From Phoronis australis (Eukaryota; Phoronida; Phoronidae): 64,000 bases of DNA. Below the pieces are notes generated by a model. That model saw nothing but the letters and a program-made list of their open reading frames with translations. It ran no database searches and was not told the DNA's origin. This document shows positions 31,480-43,477 of this stretch, in pieces (within the stretch, counting starts at the first letter, position 1; each line of letters begins with the position of its first letter). Position numbers and translations under genes: made by a program. Location of the stretch: NCBI GenBank assembly GCA_002633005.1, contig NMRA01000258.1, forward strand, positions 1 to 64,000. The letters are read 5' to 3'.

Positions 31480-33250
31480 GCATTATGCCATCATCTCCGT
31501 CCGTCCGGAATCTGCTGCTCTATCTCCAAAACGCCTTAACGTATGTTCATGAAATCTTGCCCATGTGTTTCTTTTGTGGATGGGATGGTGGTTCTCAACA
31601 GATTTTCATAAAATTTTGAATATGGGCATCTATTGGTGAGATGACCCTATCCTCCTGTTTTTGGGTGGAATTGAGGTATTTCGCACCACCTAGTGGCCAT
31701 TTTTTCTGTTTTCAAATCTCGTTTTTGACATCCACCCCTCTATCAACCAAATCATCCTAGGGATGGTTTTGAAAATTGGCCATATTATATGTTATCAGTG
31801 TGAAGAGGACGTTTGATGATGGCGACTGAATACTGCAGTGCCTCCTAGTGGTAGTTTTGTTTTGTTTTGCCCCCATAGCTGTATCTCCTAAACCCACTGC
31901 AGGTTCAAAGATAAAAACATATGACGAGGAATTTCAGGCGGATCCAACGACACTTCCTACAAGTGGCAATTTCATTTTATTCTGTTTTCCTTTGTTTTTC
32001 TGAATTTCCTTGACAGATTTTTATGAAATATGACATGTTCCCGTTTTTAGATGGATTGTACTTTTTGCGCCATCTAGTGGCCATTTTTATGATACAAATA
32101 AATAACCCTAAAAGCAATGCATTCGTGGGCGCATTTCAATGCTCCGCGTTGCTGTTGTTCTGAGTGTTTGCCGTGATATCTACTGTACCATAGTCACTTA
32201 ATGTATGCTTGAAACAGCTGTGTTGCCCTCTGTTGCCACTATTTGCATCCGCTGCTGTATCTTTCTTTGGCAAGCTTTTCCCTAAGAAGGTGGCAGTAAA
32301 GGACAACGACTTTTGGACAGACCTGGCGACTGATTGCTAGTGATAGTTTAATTTTGTTATGTTTGCCTGACTGCGTATATTTTCAGAGTTCCTTGACAGC
32401 TTCTCATGAAATTTGGCAAATAGACTAAATCTTTCTCAGGCAATGTTTTCTAATAGTGAAGCGGATTTAACATAATCTCAGCCACATTGTGGCCATTTTC
32501 ATTTATATACTAGTCTTTTGGTGTCTGCTTTTCTATCTGCCAAATCCTTGCAGCAATGGTTGTGAAAATTGGCAGGCCTGTTTTTGGTGTTAAGTCCACT
32601 ACTGATGTTGATTTTTGGACAGCCTGGATTACTGTGGTGCCCTCTAGTGCCATTTTTTGTTTTTTGCATCATCAGTTGTATCTCCTTAAACTCTTACAGG
32701 ATCCTTGCGAAATTTGGAAAAGTGTCTATAAACGTGAGAATGGATGATGATGATTTTTAGGCAGATCGGACTACCGCGTGCCCCCTAGTAGCAATTTTAT
32801 TTTACCTGTCCATCTTTAGAGTTCTTCAGCAGGGTTCCATTTAGCAGATAGCTTTTTATTTAGGAGACAACAATGCCTATGTATATTAAGACATAATAGA
32901 TGAATATTGTATTCTGTGCCATTAAGTGACCATATGTATTATTTTCATGTCTGTTTTTGTGGCCGGGTTCTCTAGCTGCCAGCCGTACTCAAGTGATCAT
33001 GAAGAAAATTAGCAAAACTTTTCCTTTCTTACAACACCACAACAGATTTCAGATGAGTGTGTCTGCAGTTGCATCTCTAGTAGCAATTTAGTTTTTTTTT
33101 TTTACATTTCCTAAACCCATCTTAATGAAATTTGGCAAATGTGTTTCTATAAATTTGGCAACAGATGGCAGTTAAGTTATTTTGGATAGGTCAAGACTCG
33201 TAATGTGTTTCATAAGTGGCAATAAGCGTCTGCATCTTTGGTTGGTGGAT
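31480..33250. repeat. Ancient degenerate ~140-bp tandem array
   Basis: About twelve diverged units. Each has a core like GCCCTCTAGTGGCNATTTT (near 31695, 31842, 31960, 32072, 32230, 32332, 32480, 32642, 32783, 32915, 33077 and 33212). Roughly 40 bp later comes a second core, TATCTCCTAAACCCTT...ATGAAATTTGGCAAA (for example 32385-32430, 32675-32720 and 33110-33140). Spacing varies between 102 and 162 bp. Units are far too diverged to be recent. No long ORF. Confidence 0.7.
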
Positions 33251-33924
33251 GTAGTTAGATGAAAGTTGGGTGAATTAAACATTTATTGTAATCTATTTTG
33301 CCCAGGGTAAGGCCTCAAATCTTTGGGCCAATATTATACATATTACTTAAACTAAAGTTCCGTCTAGATATAAACTTTTGGACCAGCGCAACTGACATCG
33401 AGCAAATTGATTGGTGTCTAAAAGCAGGCATTTGCACACACACAACTCACTAACTGTGGCAAGACGGAAGTTGTAGGCTAGAGAGTGGAACGCACATGCG
33501 CAGGTTTACAAATAGCTAGAGTAGCAGAGAGAGACAGAGAACCAGTAAGTAGGTCATTGCTCAAGCGCAGTAGAAATGATCCTTGCCGCTTTGTCCCAGT
33601 TTTGCGTTTAGACAATTGACACGAGCAAGATGATCGAGCACAAATTACTCTACCTCAGAAACGGGTGGCAAAAGTTGTCACCCCGGTGTCAATTTGCTCC
33701 TTGTCAATAACATTTACACACATACTTGTGCTGGAACATCTTATTCAGTGTCAGCTGAACTGTGTCAACTTTTGTAGTGTAAACGGCTGAAACTCCAAAT
33801 TTAATATTTAGTCATCAGTCTCAAAAACACTGTTAGGATTTTTAATATAAAGGCCTATTTTTGCGTAATGTAACAAAGGTGAATATGACTTCCGTTTTTT
33901 ACAGAGGTACCTTACGTTTTGCGA

Positions 33925-34156
33925 AGGCAGTGTGGCCTGGTTGAAAAGTGCCCGCTTTCTTTACTCGAGGTCGTGGGTTCAAGTCCCACCAGGTCACACT
34001 GCTAAACCCTTGAGCCAGGTTTCTAGCTCCTCAGCTCGGTTTTAACCATATATTAATAAAGCATAAAAATATTTCCGGGTGATCAGTGCAATGGGCCCAC
34101 ATGCGAGGCTTTCGCATGTCTGGTACGTGTATCAGACCACCTGCAATTATTTTTTT
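33925..34156 (+). mobile_element. tRNA-derived SINE with 13-bp target duplication
   Basis: The head is tRNA-like: TGGCCTGGTTGAAAAGTG resembles an A box and GGTTCAAGTCC is a perfect B box of the internal pol III promoter. The stem ends GTGTGGCCTGG / CCAGGTCACAC pair. The body contains GTGATCAGTGCAATGGGCCC and GTACGTGTATCAGACCACCT, and the tail is T-rich. TTACGTTTTGCGA lies at 33912-33924 and again at 34157-34169, a perfect target duplication. A truncated related copy lies at the right edge (63893-63985). Confidence 0.85.
33930..34001 (+). ncRNA. tRNA-like head of the SINE (not a tRNA gene)
   Basis: It folds into an acceptor stem and T arm, but the A box is degenerate and the D and anticodon arms are poor. 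It is embedded in a delimited SINE, so it should not be counted as a functional tRNA. Confidence 0.65.
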
Positions 34157-34687
34157 TTACGTTTTGCGAGTTGATTTGTCATAGAAACCAAACGAAAAGA
34201 CTAATCGAAAATTCCTAACATCGTTTTTAAGGTAACTGGTGAAGTTTTCATTTAAAGTTTCATTTAAACCGACAGAGGGGTTATCTTGCTATGAATCTAG
34301 TAATTTTCTTAAAAATTAATTTTTGACTTAAAAAAGGTTTTATGTAAAAATATTAATGGTACATTAATACAAACATTCAAAAAGTATTTTCATATTTCCT
34401 AATCGGTTTTCTTTCAGAAAATATATACTTCTACCAGTTGACAAAGCTTAGTTTTTTGATGGGGAGTTAGAATAGAGGCCACTAAATAAGGTTGGAGATA
34501 ACCTTAAAGATATTGAAATGAATACCAATGAGTATGTTTGTGTATACAAAATAATATACTCTACTTAATATGAGGGTTGCGCATGAATTCAAGTTTGACC
34601 TCATGAGAGAATTTAAGTGACGATTTTATGATTGTTTGTGAAACACTGAGGCACACAGTTGTTAGGAAGGCAACAGAGCTCATTAGT

Positions 34688-34792
34688 TGACTTGTTGGAG
34701 GTGGGTTAGTCTGGTGCATCTACTATATAGGGCCGTCCCTGACTCGTTGGAGGTGGGTTAGTCTGGTGCGTCTACTATATAGGGCCGTCCCT
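34688..34792. repeat. Tandem duplication of a 52-bp unit
   Basis: Two copies of the unit containing GGAGGTGGGTTAGTCTGGTG and CTACTATATAGGGCCGTCCC, with only a few mismatches between them. Confidence 0.9.
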
Positions 34793-35274
34793 GATTACAC
34801 ACCAACCCTCGAATCTCGCTGTATTTACCCACAATGCCGTCAACATCTGTCAGGCACATTTGCTACCTCATTTTCGTATCATTCGAGTTTTACATGTTAT
34901 TTGTTGTTGTCTGATTCTTTATAATTGTTTTCTCGGTTGCATTGCAATATTGTACTCGGCATTTGCCAAAAATGTGTTACTGCTGTCCAGATGTGATGTG
35001 CAACTTCGACGTGAGAAAGTTTGGTAAACTAGACAAATACCCGTGGATGCGTGATGTGAAATTCTTCGTTTTCCCGACATCAATGAGAAACACAAAAATA
35101 TGCCTGACTTCCAAAACGAGGTCACACACTTTCTTATCTCCAGGACAAAGGAAAGTTTTACCGCAATGTAATTCGGGACAGCCCTGTTGGCTTATAGTGT
35201 GTTCTGTGTAGCAAACTTGCATTCAATATTCCCAGACCAGGCTATGTATTTTATTCATATACCCGGTATTTACA

Positions 35275-35470
35275 TTATGTATGTGCGTGTGTGTGTATAT
35301 GTGTATGTATATACGTAGTAGTACTAGTATGTTGTATTTATTATAGTGACAAGTACAATTAAATAAAACAGTTATAGGTATAACATTCGTAAGAAATATC
35401 ATATGTATGCATGTATGTATGCAATCTATGTATGTGTGTATGTATTTACATATATGTGTATGGGAAGCTA
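35275..35470. repeat. TATG/TG-rich simple repeat
   Basis: Irregular GTATGTATG and GTGTGTATATG runs, with interruptions at 35340-35400. Confidence 0.8.
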
Positions 35471-35969
35471 ATGGAATTACCTTTATCTCTTATAACAATA
35501 AACAAGAAAATTATTATGTATGAAGCTGATGATAAACATCAGCAAAGGTGTAAAATGCAACATTTTTATTGCTCTCATCTCATGTAAATATAAAACACAA
35601 TATAACCAAAACATACACGGTAAGACAACGTGTTGAGACTTGTATCAAGGGTAAAAATGTTCTGAATTCAGTATAAATTAAAGTGTCCATTTTGCCGTTT
35701 ATACAATCATTTCATAAACAACAGACTTTGGGTCATTTGCCAGCATACAGTTAAGTTACATACCCTCTCCACTAAAATATGTTTTCTGGTAAATTGGTAA
35801 ATCTGGTATATGCAGAATACTCTAAACACAGTGTAGATGCAATTTATTGAGCAACGATGAATTACTGGTTTTTCCGTGATGTCAAATGCTTCTTATCTGA
35901 AGAATGCACAATGTAAGTAAGTCCAATTTAATAACCATTCGAAGGTTTAAAGGAATATGTTGAAATAAT

Positions 35970-36300
35970 ACCAAACCTGGCTTTTGCCTATTTAACAATA
36001 CTAAAAACAACTTTACTGTCCAGTTCTCTGAGACAAAATACTGGTTTAATGCTCGTAACCATCAACAATCCTCAAAAGTTTGGAGAAAAAATTCCTTTCA
36101 AAGTCTGCTAACTGGGCAAACATGACCTGTAGTATGCTTTTAGTGAATTGCAGGCAACTGTGGGAAAAGTCACCACCCACCAAAGACCATAATGTCAAAT
36201 TTGTGGAAAAAGGGGAGTTTTTAGATTGACGCCTATGATGCAGGCGACAGAACGAGGATTGGTTGAAATCATTGAAATTGGGTTTAGTATCCTTTTAAGC
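35970..36300 (+). repeat. Dispersed repeat family D, copy 1
   Basis: It shares TGGGAAAAGTCACCACCCAC, ACCATAATGTC and GGTTGAAATCATTGAAAT with 45765-45930. Its left half matches the reverse strand of 45980-46210. Confidence 0.6.
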
Positions 36301-37435
36301 ATAGCAATGAATCTGTTTCATGCATACCGGTATTTAAACAAAAAAACATGATGAAGGTTAACTATGCAGCTCCTTAACTCTGCCCTGTTACTAGGCTGGC
36401 TGCCAATAGGAAAGGACAGTTGCAAGTTACCAATTTATCAAATTTGTTTCACTAGGTTGCTTGTTCACAAAAGATCTCTAAATTTGCTTTCTAGGTTTGT
36501 AGACAGACATTAGTCGCACTTGACTGACTGCTGGTTTGGGCAGGTCAACAAACTAAGACATCTGGTTGGTTTTCGATGATGTCTTTCTGCATATTTAACA
36601 GACCAATCTGATTCCTCTATAAGCCAGTTGACCTGGTGCCGAGCTGGCGAAGTCAACCAAGTACAACCATTGTACCTTGTCTATGGTCATAGCATGGGAA
36701 TCATCATCTGAATGATGCGTTCTGTGACTGTATGGTCCTGTCAGTTAGTCTAATATATGGTGGTAGCACTTAGCATATTAGCCAGTGAAACTTCAGCGTT
36801 TTTGCCACACAATGTGAACCTAGTTATAAGGGATAACCAGGGTAATACTTTTTTGATTTTATATTAAAACTGCAAATCCTTTAAGTTATCTTGGAAATCC
36901 CTTTTCTGTCTTAATTACTGTTTCACTGTCGTGTATTTACTATCCATGGAGTAACAAATGAAAGTGACATGAAGGAGCCCCAGAACGCCTGACATCTGGG
37001 TTTTCCATGCCTTCACTCCTATTGAGGAAATAAGATGTCTTTATGGTAAAATCTCACCAATTTCAAAACAAAAATTAAAATTGTCAGAATTGCACTTTTT
37101 TCTTCATTCTTGTGAATGCTTTCAACGTTTCAAAATATTTGCCTTTGGTAGCTATGTTACAAAACCTAGGTGTGTCAAAGCAAAATGAAAATTTCACCTG
37201 TGTATATATAGTGTCCTAAATCGGTTAGTTTTTACCATATACTCCCTTCTGGACAGATTTGTGTTTGCTCCATGGAAGCAAGCCCGTAGCCAGGGCAGGC
37301 CTTTATCCAGGATTTCGAAAATAGGGTGTCCAAAATGGGGTTCCCAGTATGACAGGGCGTCCATAATTCTGACGCGTAACCCCCCCCCATACGAAAAAGT
37401 ACACTGGACTTTCACTTGGGACAGGAATTGAAACT

Positions 37436-37680
37436 CAATTGAGGTTCAATTGAGATTCAATTGAAATTCAATTGAAGTTTTTCCCATGTAAATGAATTGA
37501 TTCAATTCATTAGCATATTCAATAGCCATTCAATAGGAATTCAATAGCCGTTCAATAGCCATTCAATTCTCCATGCAGTACAGGATCATCCCATATTCAA
37601 TTACGATTCAATAGCCGTTCAATAGCCATTCAATAGCCGTTCAATGGCCATTCAATAGCCGTTCAATGGCCATTCAATTA
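37436..37680. repeat. Minisatellite of ~11-bp ATTCAATAGCC units
   Basis: It begins as variants of AATTGARATTC and becomes regular 11-bp ATTCAATAGCC / GTTCAATGGCC units. About 20 units, with an interruption near 37570-37590. Confidence 0.9.
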
Positions 37681-39174
37681 TTCTAACTAAACAGAATAAT
37701 TTGAATTTCAAGTATTTTCTATAATAAATCAACTCTTTCAAAAAATGATGTATTGTTTGTTAACCTGTTCAAGAGATAAGAATAGTTCACAATCTTCATT
37801 CAACAACCTGGCATGCATGAATACAATAAAATCAAAGACTACTGAACATTTTGAAACCTTAAATCGAAACTTGCACAGGTATTACAATTATCATACAGCA
37901 TCAGTCAAAGAAAAGAAAAACAGAGCCTTAGGCATTTGAGAAGTAGCAGCCTTTGTAAACATTTTGAAGAATATAATGCTGACTAATTGTAGATTGTTTT
38001 TTCAACATTTGTATGCTGAGCCTCTACATGAAATAATCATATGACACTATGAACTTAGTTGAACACATCCATGCGTTGAAGGGTAAATGAGTATTTTATA
38101 TCCAGTGAGCTAAATAAATGTAGGCAATAAGATAACAAATAATAATTTCAGGCATACAAAGCTATAGCAGCAAAATATTAGTTGTCTGAAAAGCACGGTC
38201 CACATGTGATACCAGATCTTTAAATGTCGGCATTGTACAGCCTTTCATGGTCTCTGCAGAACTCTGGAGTCCGCACTTTTCAGAGCACTGAGACTTGATA
38301 TAATCCATTAATTTGAGTTATCTGTCCACAACAGGAACTGATGACCGGCACAGTGTTGGTAGGTCATTGGACAATAGCTCCCAAGAATTATAGTCTTTTT
38401 CACTTCATCGTGCATATTTTCAAAGTCTTCTTCTGTACTAAAAAAGTTGAAAAATATCCAGTTAGAGGGTATCAAATAAAGTATTAAGTAAACTTGAATT
38501 TTGTATTGAGCTTGTCGCTCAGGAAATACATGAATGCTTTCTTATTTAATTAGCCATAGTTTTTAGAAAATTTAATATGCTTTTGACTAAGAGCATTAAT
38601 AAGGGGGTTATTTGCTACACTAATGGAAACTCATGGCTGAAGTTTGATTTTTAGTCCTATGAGCAGAACAGTTAATTAAACCATACTGCAGAGACACTAC
38701 GGGTAGATGACTGGTGGCAATGGCAAACCTCTAATATCTGATACATCTCTTACTTAGTGCCTATAGCTCAATTATTTAGTTTCAGTTCATGTAACCAAAA
38801 TAAAAATTTACTTTTCTCTCATTGATCTGATGTGAGAATTTTAACACAGAATCATAAAAACGTGTTTCTAAGTCTCAAATAAAAGTAAATAAAATATGTT
38901 AGGTCGAAACACGATTAACTGACACTTGTCTTGGCAACTACATGCACATGCAGGTTTTAGTCTGTAACCCAACTCATTTTGAAATCTGTGCTCTAGTACT
39001 TAACTTCCATAACCTTAATCAATTGAATCAGTTAAAAAANACTTTTATTGCAAACTCTTTGATGTTATTGACGGAACATGTTTAATCATTCAAATTGGGT
39101 GATTACCTCCCAGTGTCCTTTTCAGAACTGCCAAGCCTATTTAAATTGTATCTTTATTGAAGAGTTCTATCATA
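37681..39174. other. Gene-free AT-rich stretch
   Basis: Nothing recognisable on either strand. There is a single unresolved base at 39040. Confidence 0.5.
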
Positions 39175-39470
39175 TTTTACACGTTTGACACGCTAGCGTG
39201 TCAAAATTTTACACGCTTGACACCATAGCGTGTCAAATTTTACACGTTTGACACGTTAACGTGGCAAATTTTACACGTTTGACACGCTAACGTGGCAAAT
39301 TTTACACGTTTGACACGCTAACGTGGCAAATTTTACACGTTTGACACGCTAGCGTGTCATGTTTTTACACGTTTTACACGTTAACGTGGCAATTTTGACA
39401 CGTATTACACGTTTTTTACACGTCTGACACGTTTGACACGCTCAAAAGCGTGTCAAACGTGTAAAATTCT
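39175..39470. repeat. 31-bp minisatellite with palindromic units
   Basis: About nine copies of TTTTACACGTTTGACACGCT plus AACGTGGCAAA. The centre GACACGCTAGCGTGTC is a perfect palindrome in some units, and others carry GTTAACGTGGC variants. The last part reads TTGACACGCTCAAAAGCGTG, an inverted unit. Confidence 0.9.
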
Positions 39471-39824
39471 CACCCGGGACATTGGGCGTCCTTGCCAGAA
39501 CCTCCATATTAGTGCTACAGCATCCATTTGGACGCCCAGAACGTACGCTGCATAAAGGCCTGAGCCAGGGGGATTCGGGGTGGGGGGGTTCGATTGAAAC
39601 CCCCCAGCGGAAAAGGTCCATCCCCAGCCTGTTTGTTGGAGATAGGATATATATGGACTACAACAACAACAAAAAATTGTTGCAGCTACTGGTACTGCTA
39701 ACTACAACATTGTAACTAAGTCAGAAGAATTTGCTTCTGATTCAAAGCACTTCACGCAATAATCGGGCCCAGGGCCCAAGTTCGCCCGAGTGGTGTTTGT
39801 GCAGACGACAGGATTGTGCAGACG

Positions 39825-41005
39825 ATTAGAGGAGGCTTAAAGAGGTCGATTCACAGCTTTTTAGTTGTAGTTAATATGTGTACACATGTGCTGACTGTTA
39901 GTAAAGATTGCTTATAAACCACATTTCTTTTTATTCAATACCCCATACCAAAAAAAGCCTTCCAGCAAACACTTGCCGCAAGCTTGCCGCAAAGTTGCGA
40001 CAAGCTTGCTGCAAAAGTTTCTGCAAACCAGCCGCAAACACGTAGAATCAACTCTGACCAGAGTGGATGCAAATTTCCTGCAACCCAGCCGCAAACATTG
40101 CCGCAAGCTTGCGGCATGCTTGCCACAAACATGCAGCAAACTTTTACCATGCAAATGAAGTTTGCCGCAAGCTTGTAGCAAACATCTCTATGTCCTTATA
40201 TGGAACAATTCCTGCAACCCAGCCGCACACATTGCTGCAAGCTTGCCGCAAACATGTTCATGGGGTTATATAGAAATTTCTGCGAACTACCAGAAAAAAT
40301 ATTGCTTCAAGCCTACAACATACTTGAATTGTAGCATGAATAATTTAATGCAAAAATGCCAGCTGACAAATACATAATTTTTATTTCATGCCCGCTTGTT
40401 AAAGCAAGAAAATACACAATCAGCTGCACACTGGAAATGAAAACAAAATCACATGACAATGAATAACAGAAACTATATAAGTGTCTACAGTGGCAATTAG
40501 TAAAAATACTTGTATCACAATCAAAATTGTATCTTGAGAGAACAACTTGAACGTATGCCAAGCTTTAATTACAATATACCTAGATGTTTTATTCTTAGCG
40601 CACGATAAAATCTATAATAATTGCAACGATATTATTTACTTGACTAAACTAACAACAGCAACACAGAGCGTTGAAATGCACTCAACGGAGTGTTTATTAG
40701 CATTGAAAATGGCGCAAAATATGTCGAATGCCAGTGGAGAAAACCATGAAATCTGACTTTCCCCCGGCAGTGATCGGGTCCGCTTCCAGACGTGACGTAA
40801 TTCCGAAGATAGCGGAAGTTGAAAATTTTCTGTTCTCGAAATTTTGTGGGGAAGTGGGAGCGTGTTTTACACGAATAATAGAAGAATATGGGGCTTGAAA
40901 TAAAAAGAAATGTGGTTTATAAGCAATCTTTATTAACAGTCAGCACATGTGTATACATATTAACTACAACTAAATAGCTGTGAATCGACCTCTTCAAACA
41001 TTAAT
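39825..41005. mobile_element. Fold-back element 1 with internal GC-palindrome array
   Basis: Arms of ~120 bp (39825-39950 and 40885-41005) are inverted copies: GAGGTCGATTCACAGCT and CACATTTCTTTTTATT against AAATAAAAAGAAATGTGG and AGCTGTGAATCGACCTC. The interior carries an array of GCCGCAAGCTTGCNGCAA units (39960-40260). A 125-bp block at 40765-40890 (GCAGTGATCGGGTCCGCTTC to the end) is repeated inverted at 42232-42360. No gene: overlapping ORFs in all frames simply translate the array. Confidence 0.75.
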
Positions 41006-41814
41006 GTATTTCAAGAGGCATTCCTTGAAAACCGTCCTAGCAGTTCAACATGTAGCTAGGCTAGTATGATTAAAGTGAACAACAACCCTAGAAGCATAAA
41101 ACAATAATATAGGGACACTAGTGAAATTAAATTTCTTATTTTTTCATAAATAATGTGGCAGTACCAAAAAATCCCGAGTCATATCCAAGTCCGTACCATA
41201 GCTGCTGACAGACAATATTTTGAAAAATTGTGAGTCTTCACAACAATACTAAATGTCCTTGAAAAATCAAAATGAGTAATTTTTGGCAAAATTTTACTGT
41301 AGCTACAGACTGGCAGCTACCACCTGATTATGAGATAATTTCAAATGTTGGAAAAGTACAAATTGCTCTAAATGCTAATACTTGCACATTTGGTAAAACC
41401 GGGTCATATATTTGTGTATGGTTTGTATTGATATTTATTGTGCTTGTTTACACAACATGCAGGTAACACTGCCTTTGTTGTTTTAAACCAATTGCATTTA
41501 ATATTTTGCTGCACTGACTTTGGCAGCAGTATGAAAGTAAAATGAAAACTTGTTAAGTATAGTGACTGAATAAAAAACAAAGAACATACAGATGCAGTTA
41601 TATTCTCTAGTGTAACTTACCCAACAATAGGTCACACTTAGGTAAGTAATCTAAAATAAGTAACTGCCCTGCTTAGGTTCTGGGATTTGAGGTTTCTTTG
41701 AAATTTAGAAAATAAAAACAATTTCACAATTTCTAACATTGTCACAATATTAATGCTAACACTTTAAACATTGAAGTTTACTACAAATTTCGTTCAAACA
41801 CTTTTTCACCTATT

Positions 41815-42370
41815 CCTGAGAACACTTTTCACCAATACAGTTTCCTGCAACTTTCTCGCAAACACTTTTTCACCAATAAAGTTTCCTGCAACTTTCCCGC
41901 AAACACTTTTTCACCATTAAAGTTTCCTGCAACTTTCCCACAAACATTTTTTCACCAATTAAGTTTCCTGCAACTTTCCCGCAAACACTTTTCAACAATA
42001 AAGTTTCCTGCAACTTTCCCGCAAACACTTTTTCAATCACCAAGTTTGCCGCAACATTCCTGCAAACTTCAGTGTTTGCAGCAAGGTTGCGGCAATGTGT
42101 GCGGCTGAGTTGTGGGTAGCGGCAAACTCCTGCAAACTTTGCGGCTGGTTTGCTGCAAACAAAATTGTTTGCCGCAAGCTTGCGGCATGTTTGCTGCAAG
42201 CTTGCGGCAAACATGGTCTTTTGGTATGGGACCCCATATTCTTCTATTATTCGTGTAAAACACGCTCCCATTTCCCCACAAAATTTCGAGAACAGAAAAT
42301 TTTCAACTTCGGCTATCTTCAGAATCATGTCACGTCCGGAAGCGGACCCGATCACTGCCGAGTCTGTCCA
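41815..42370. mobile_element. Related inverted element 2 with two tandem arrays
   Basis: It has a ~44-bp array of AGTTTCCTGCAACTTTCCCG plus CAAACACTTTTTCACCAATA (41820-42050), then a GCCGCAAGCTTGCGGCA array (42060-42215), then the shared end block (42232-42370) in the orientation opposite to 40765-40890. The 224-codon minus-strand ORF here is a translation of these repeats. Confidence 0.7.
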
Positions 42371-42662
42371 TAGGTTTGTACTGGGACTATCTGGCACAAA
42401 TGGAAGCTTTCTGTTTGTTAGAACGGGTTTATTATGCAACTTGCCAATCAATTCTTTGAAATGTGACACATATGCACATGGTCTTGTGCGTTGCCATAAA
42501 CATTTCATAGTAGTCCTCAATAAAGTGTTCGAGTACAGCCGCACGTCTTTCGCACTGTCTTTCTACGCACGACGTAGCACTGTTGTTGTGTGCCAATTGG
42601 AATACTTATTTCGACATTAAACACATTTTTATACTTCAACTCGATTAAAAATTTGAAGAGCA

Positions 42663-42897
42663 ATGCCGGACTGTTGTGTGATTGGAGGCTGTGACAATGT
42701 GTCAGGGTCTGGGCCTCTGGGGTGTCATTACATAGGTTTCCTACTAACCCCAGACTGCGTCGCAGGTGGGAAGACATCGTAAGGTCCACGAGAAAATTTA
42801 GTGGAGCGTCGCCGTATTTGGTGATATGGAGTAAACATTTTTCTGCAGACTGTTTCGAGATGGACAGCCTGCAATCGCAGTATGGTTGGAAACCAAG
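42663..42897 (+). pseudogene. THAP zinc-finger exon with an apparent 1-bp frameshift
   Basis: THAP domains are C2CH zinc-dependent DNA-binding domains in transcription regulators and P-element-type transposases. From ATG 42663 the frame gives MPDCCVIGGCDNVSGSG with the first two zinc cysteines. After GGGG near 42719 the frame shifts and continues SLHRFPTNPRLRRRWEDIVR, then PYLVIWSKHFSADCFE. This gives the conserved W, the CxxH position (here SKH, with Ser where the third zinc Cys is usual) and the downstream CF. The exon ends at a good donor, CCAAG|GTAAGT. One extra base would restore a single frame, so either the assembly has an indel or the gene is dead. The Ser instead of Cys favours decay. 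Confidence 0.7.
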
Positions 42898-43477
42898 GTA
42901 AGTGAAATTTTAGATAATATTCAAAACTGTAGATGCTGTCGCTTTGCGGAAGCTAGTAGGCCTTGGGCCACACTAGTAAGCGAACAACATTACTAATGGC
43001 GTATAGTGTCGAAGGACACTGTCGGAAGCCGCTTTCTTTTGAATTACGATTTTTGCAACATAATTGTCTGTAGTTGCTTGAATGCTACTTACCTGTCGTA
43101 TTTTTGCAATTAAATAAGCATTATGGGGATTAAATTAATTCGAGTGCGGGTGACTTTTAATGGTTTCGACCCCCTCTCTGTTCAGTAATTACTTAAAATA
43201 GATATAAAATCAAAAATAAGCTTTTGTTATAAAATACAAATTGCTATCCATAAGCTACAACAAAACTTATCCCACCTTAATTGCTTTCAACCTACGCAAA
43301 TCAAGAAACGTAGGACAAAACGGCAAATAGTCTTGCATATCGCAGTTTATCCGTCTACCAGTCCCGATGTTTGAAATTGCTTTATATTTAACTTGAAGTA
43401 TTATAAATAAATCGAAAATAAACATATTCGCATTCAAACTCGCGGCATTGTTTTTGTTTTCCATTTACCTAACATGG
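42898..43477. other. Stretch between two divergent broken genes
   Basis: No exon recognised. Its minus-strand reading contains only interrupted short frames. Confidence 0.4.

Larger units (their letters stand above)
34170..37435. other. Gene-free stretch with simple repeats and dispersed repeat pieces
   Basis: No recognisable exon. It contains the tandem pair at 34688-34792, TATG-rich sequence at 35275-35470 and a family D repeat at 35970-36300. A 90-codon ORF at 34942-35211 has clustered cysteines at its start but matches no family I recognise. Confidence 0.5.

Noticed and set aside
33930-34001. Functional tRNA gene
   Set aside because: It has a perfect B box, but a poor A box and D arm, and it is the head of a SINE bounded by a 13-bp target duplication.
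34942-35211. Possible THAP-like or other zinc-binding small protein
   Set aside because: There is a CYCCPDVMC cysteine cluster, but the spacing fits no zinc-finger family, and an opposite-strand ORF overlaps completely.
36829-36846. I-SceI-like site (AAGGGATAACCAGGGTAAT)
   Set aside because: It resembles the homing-endonuclease recognition sequence but has an extra base and no associated intron or endonuclease gene. Chance is the best explanation.
41870-42544. 224-codon minus-strand ORF
   Set aside because: It translates two tandem arrays plus the shared end block. Every frame in the array is open, and the peptide is a repeat of KLAAN/ESCRKL-type units with no domain.
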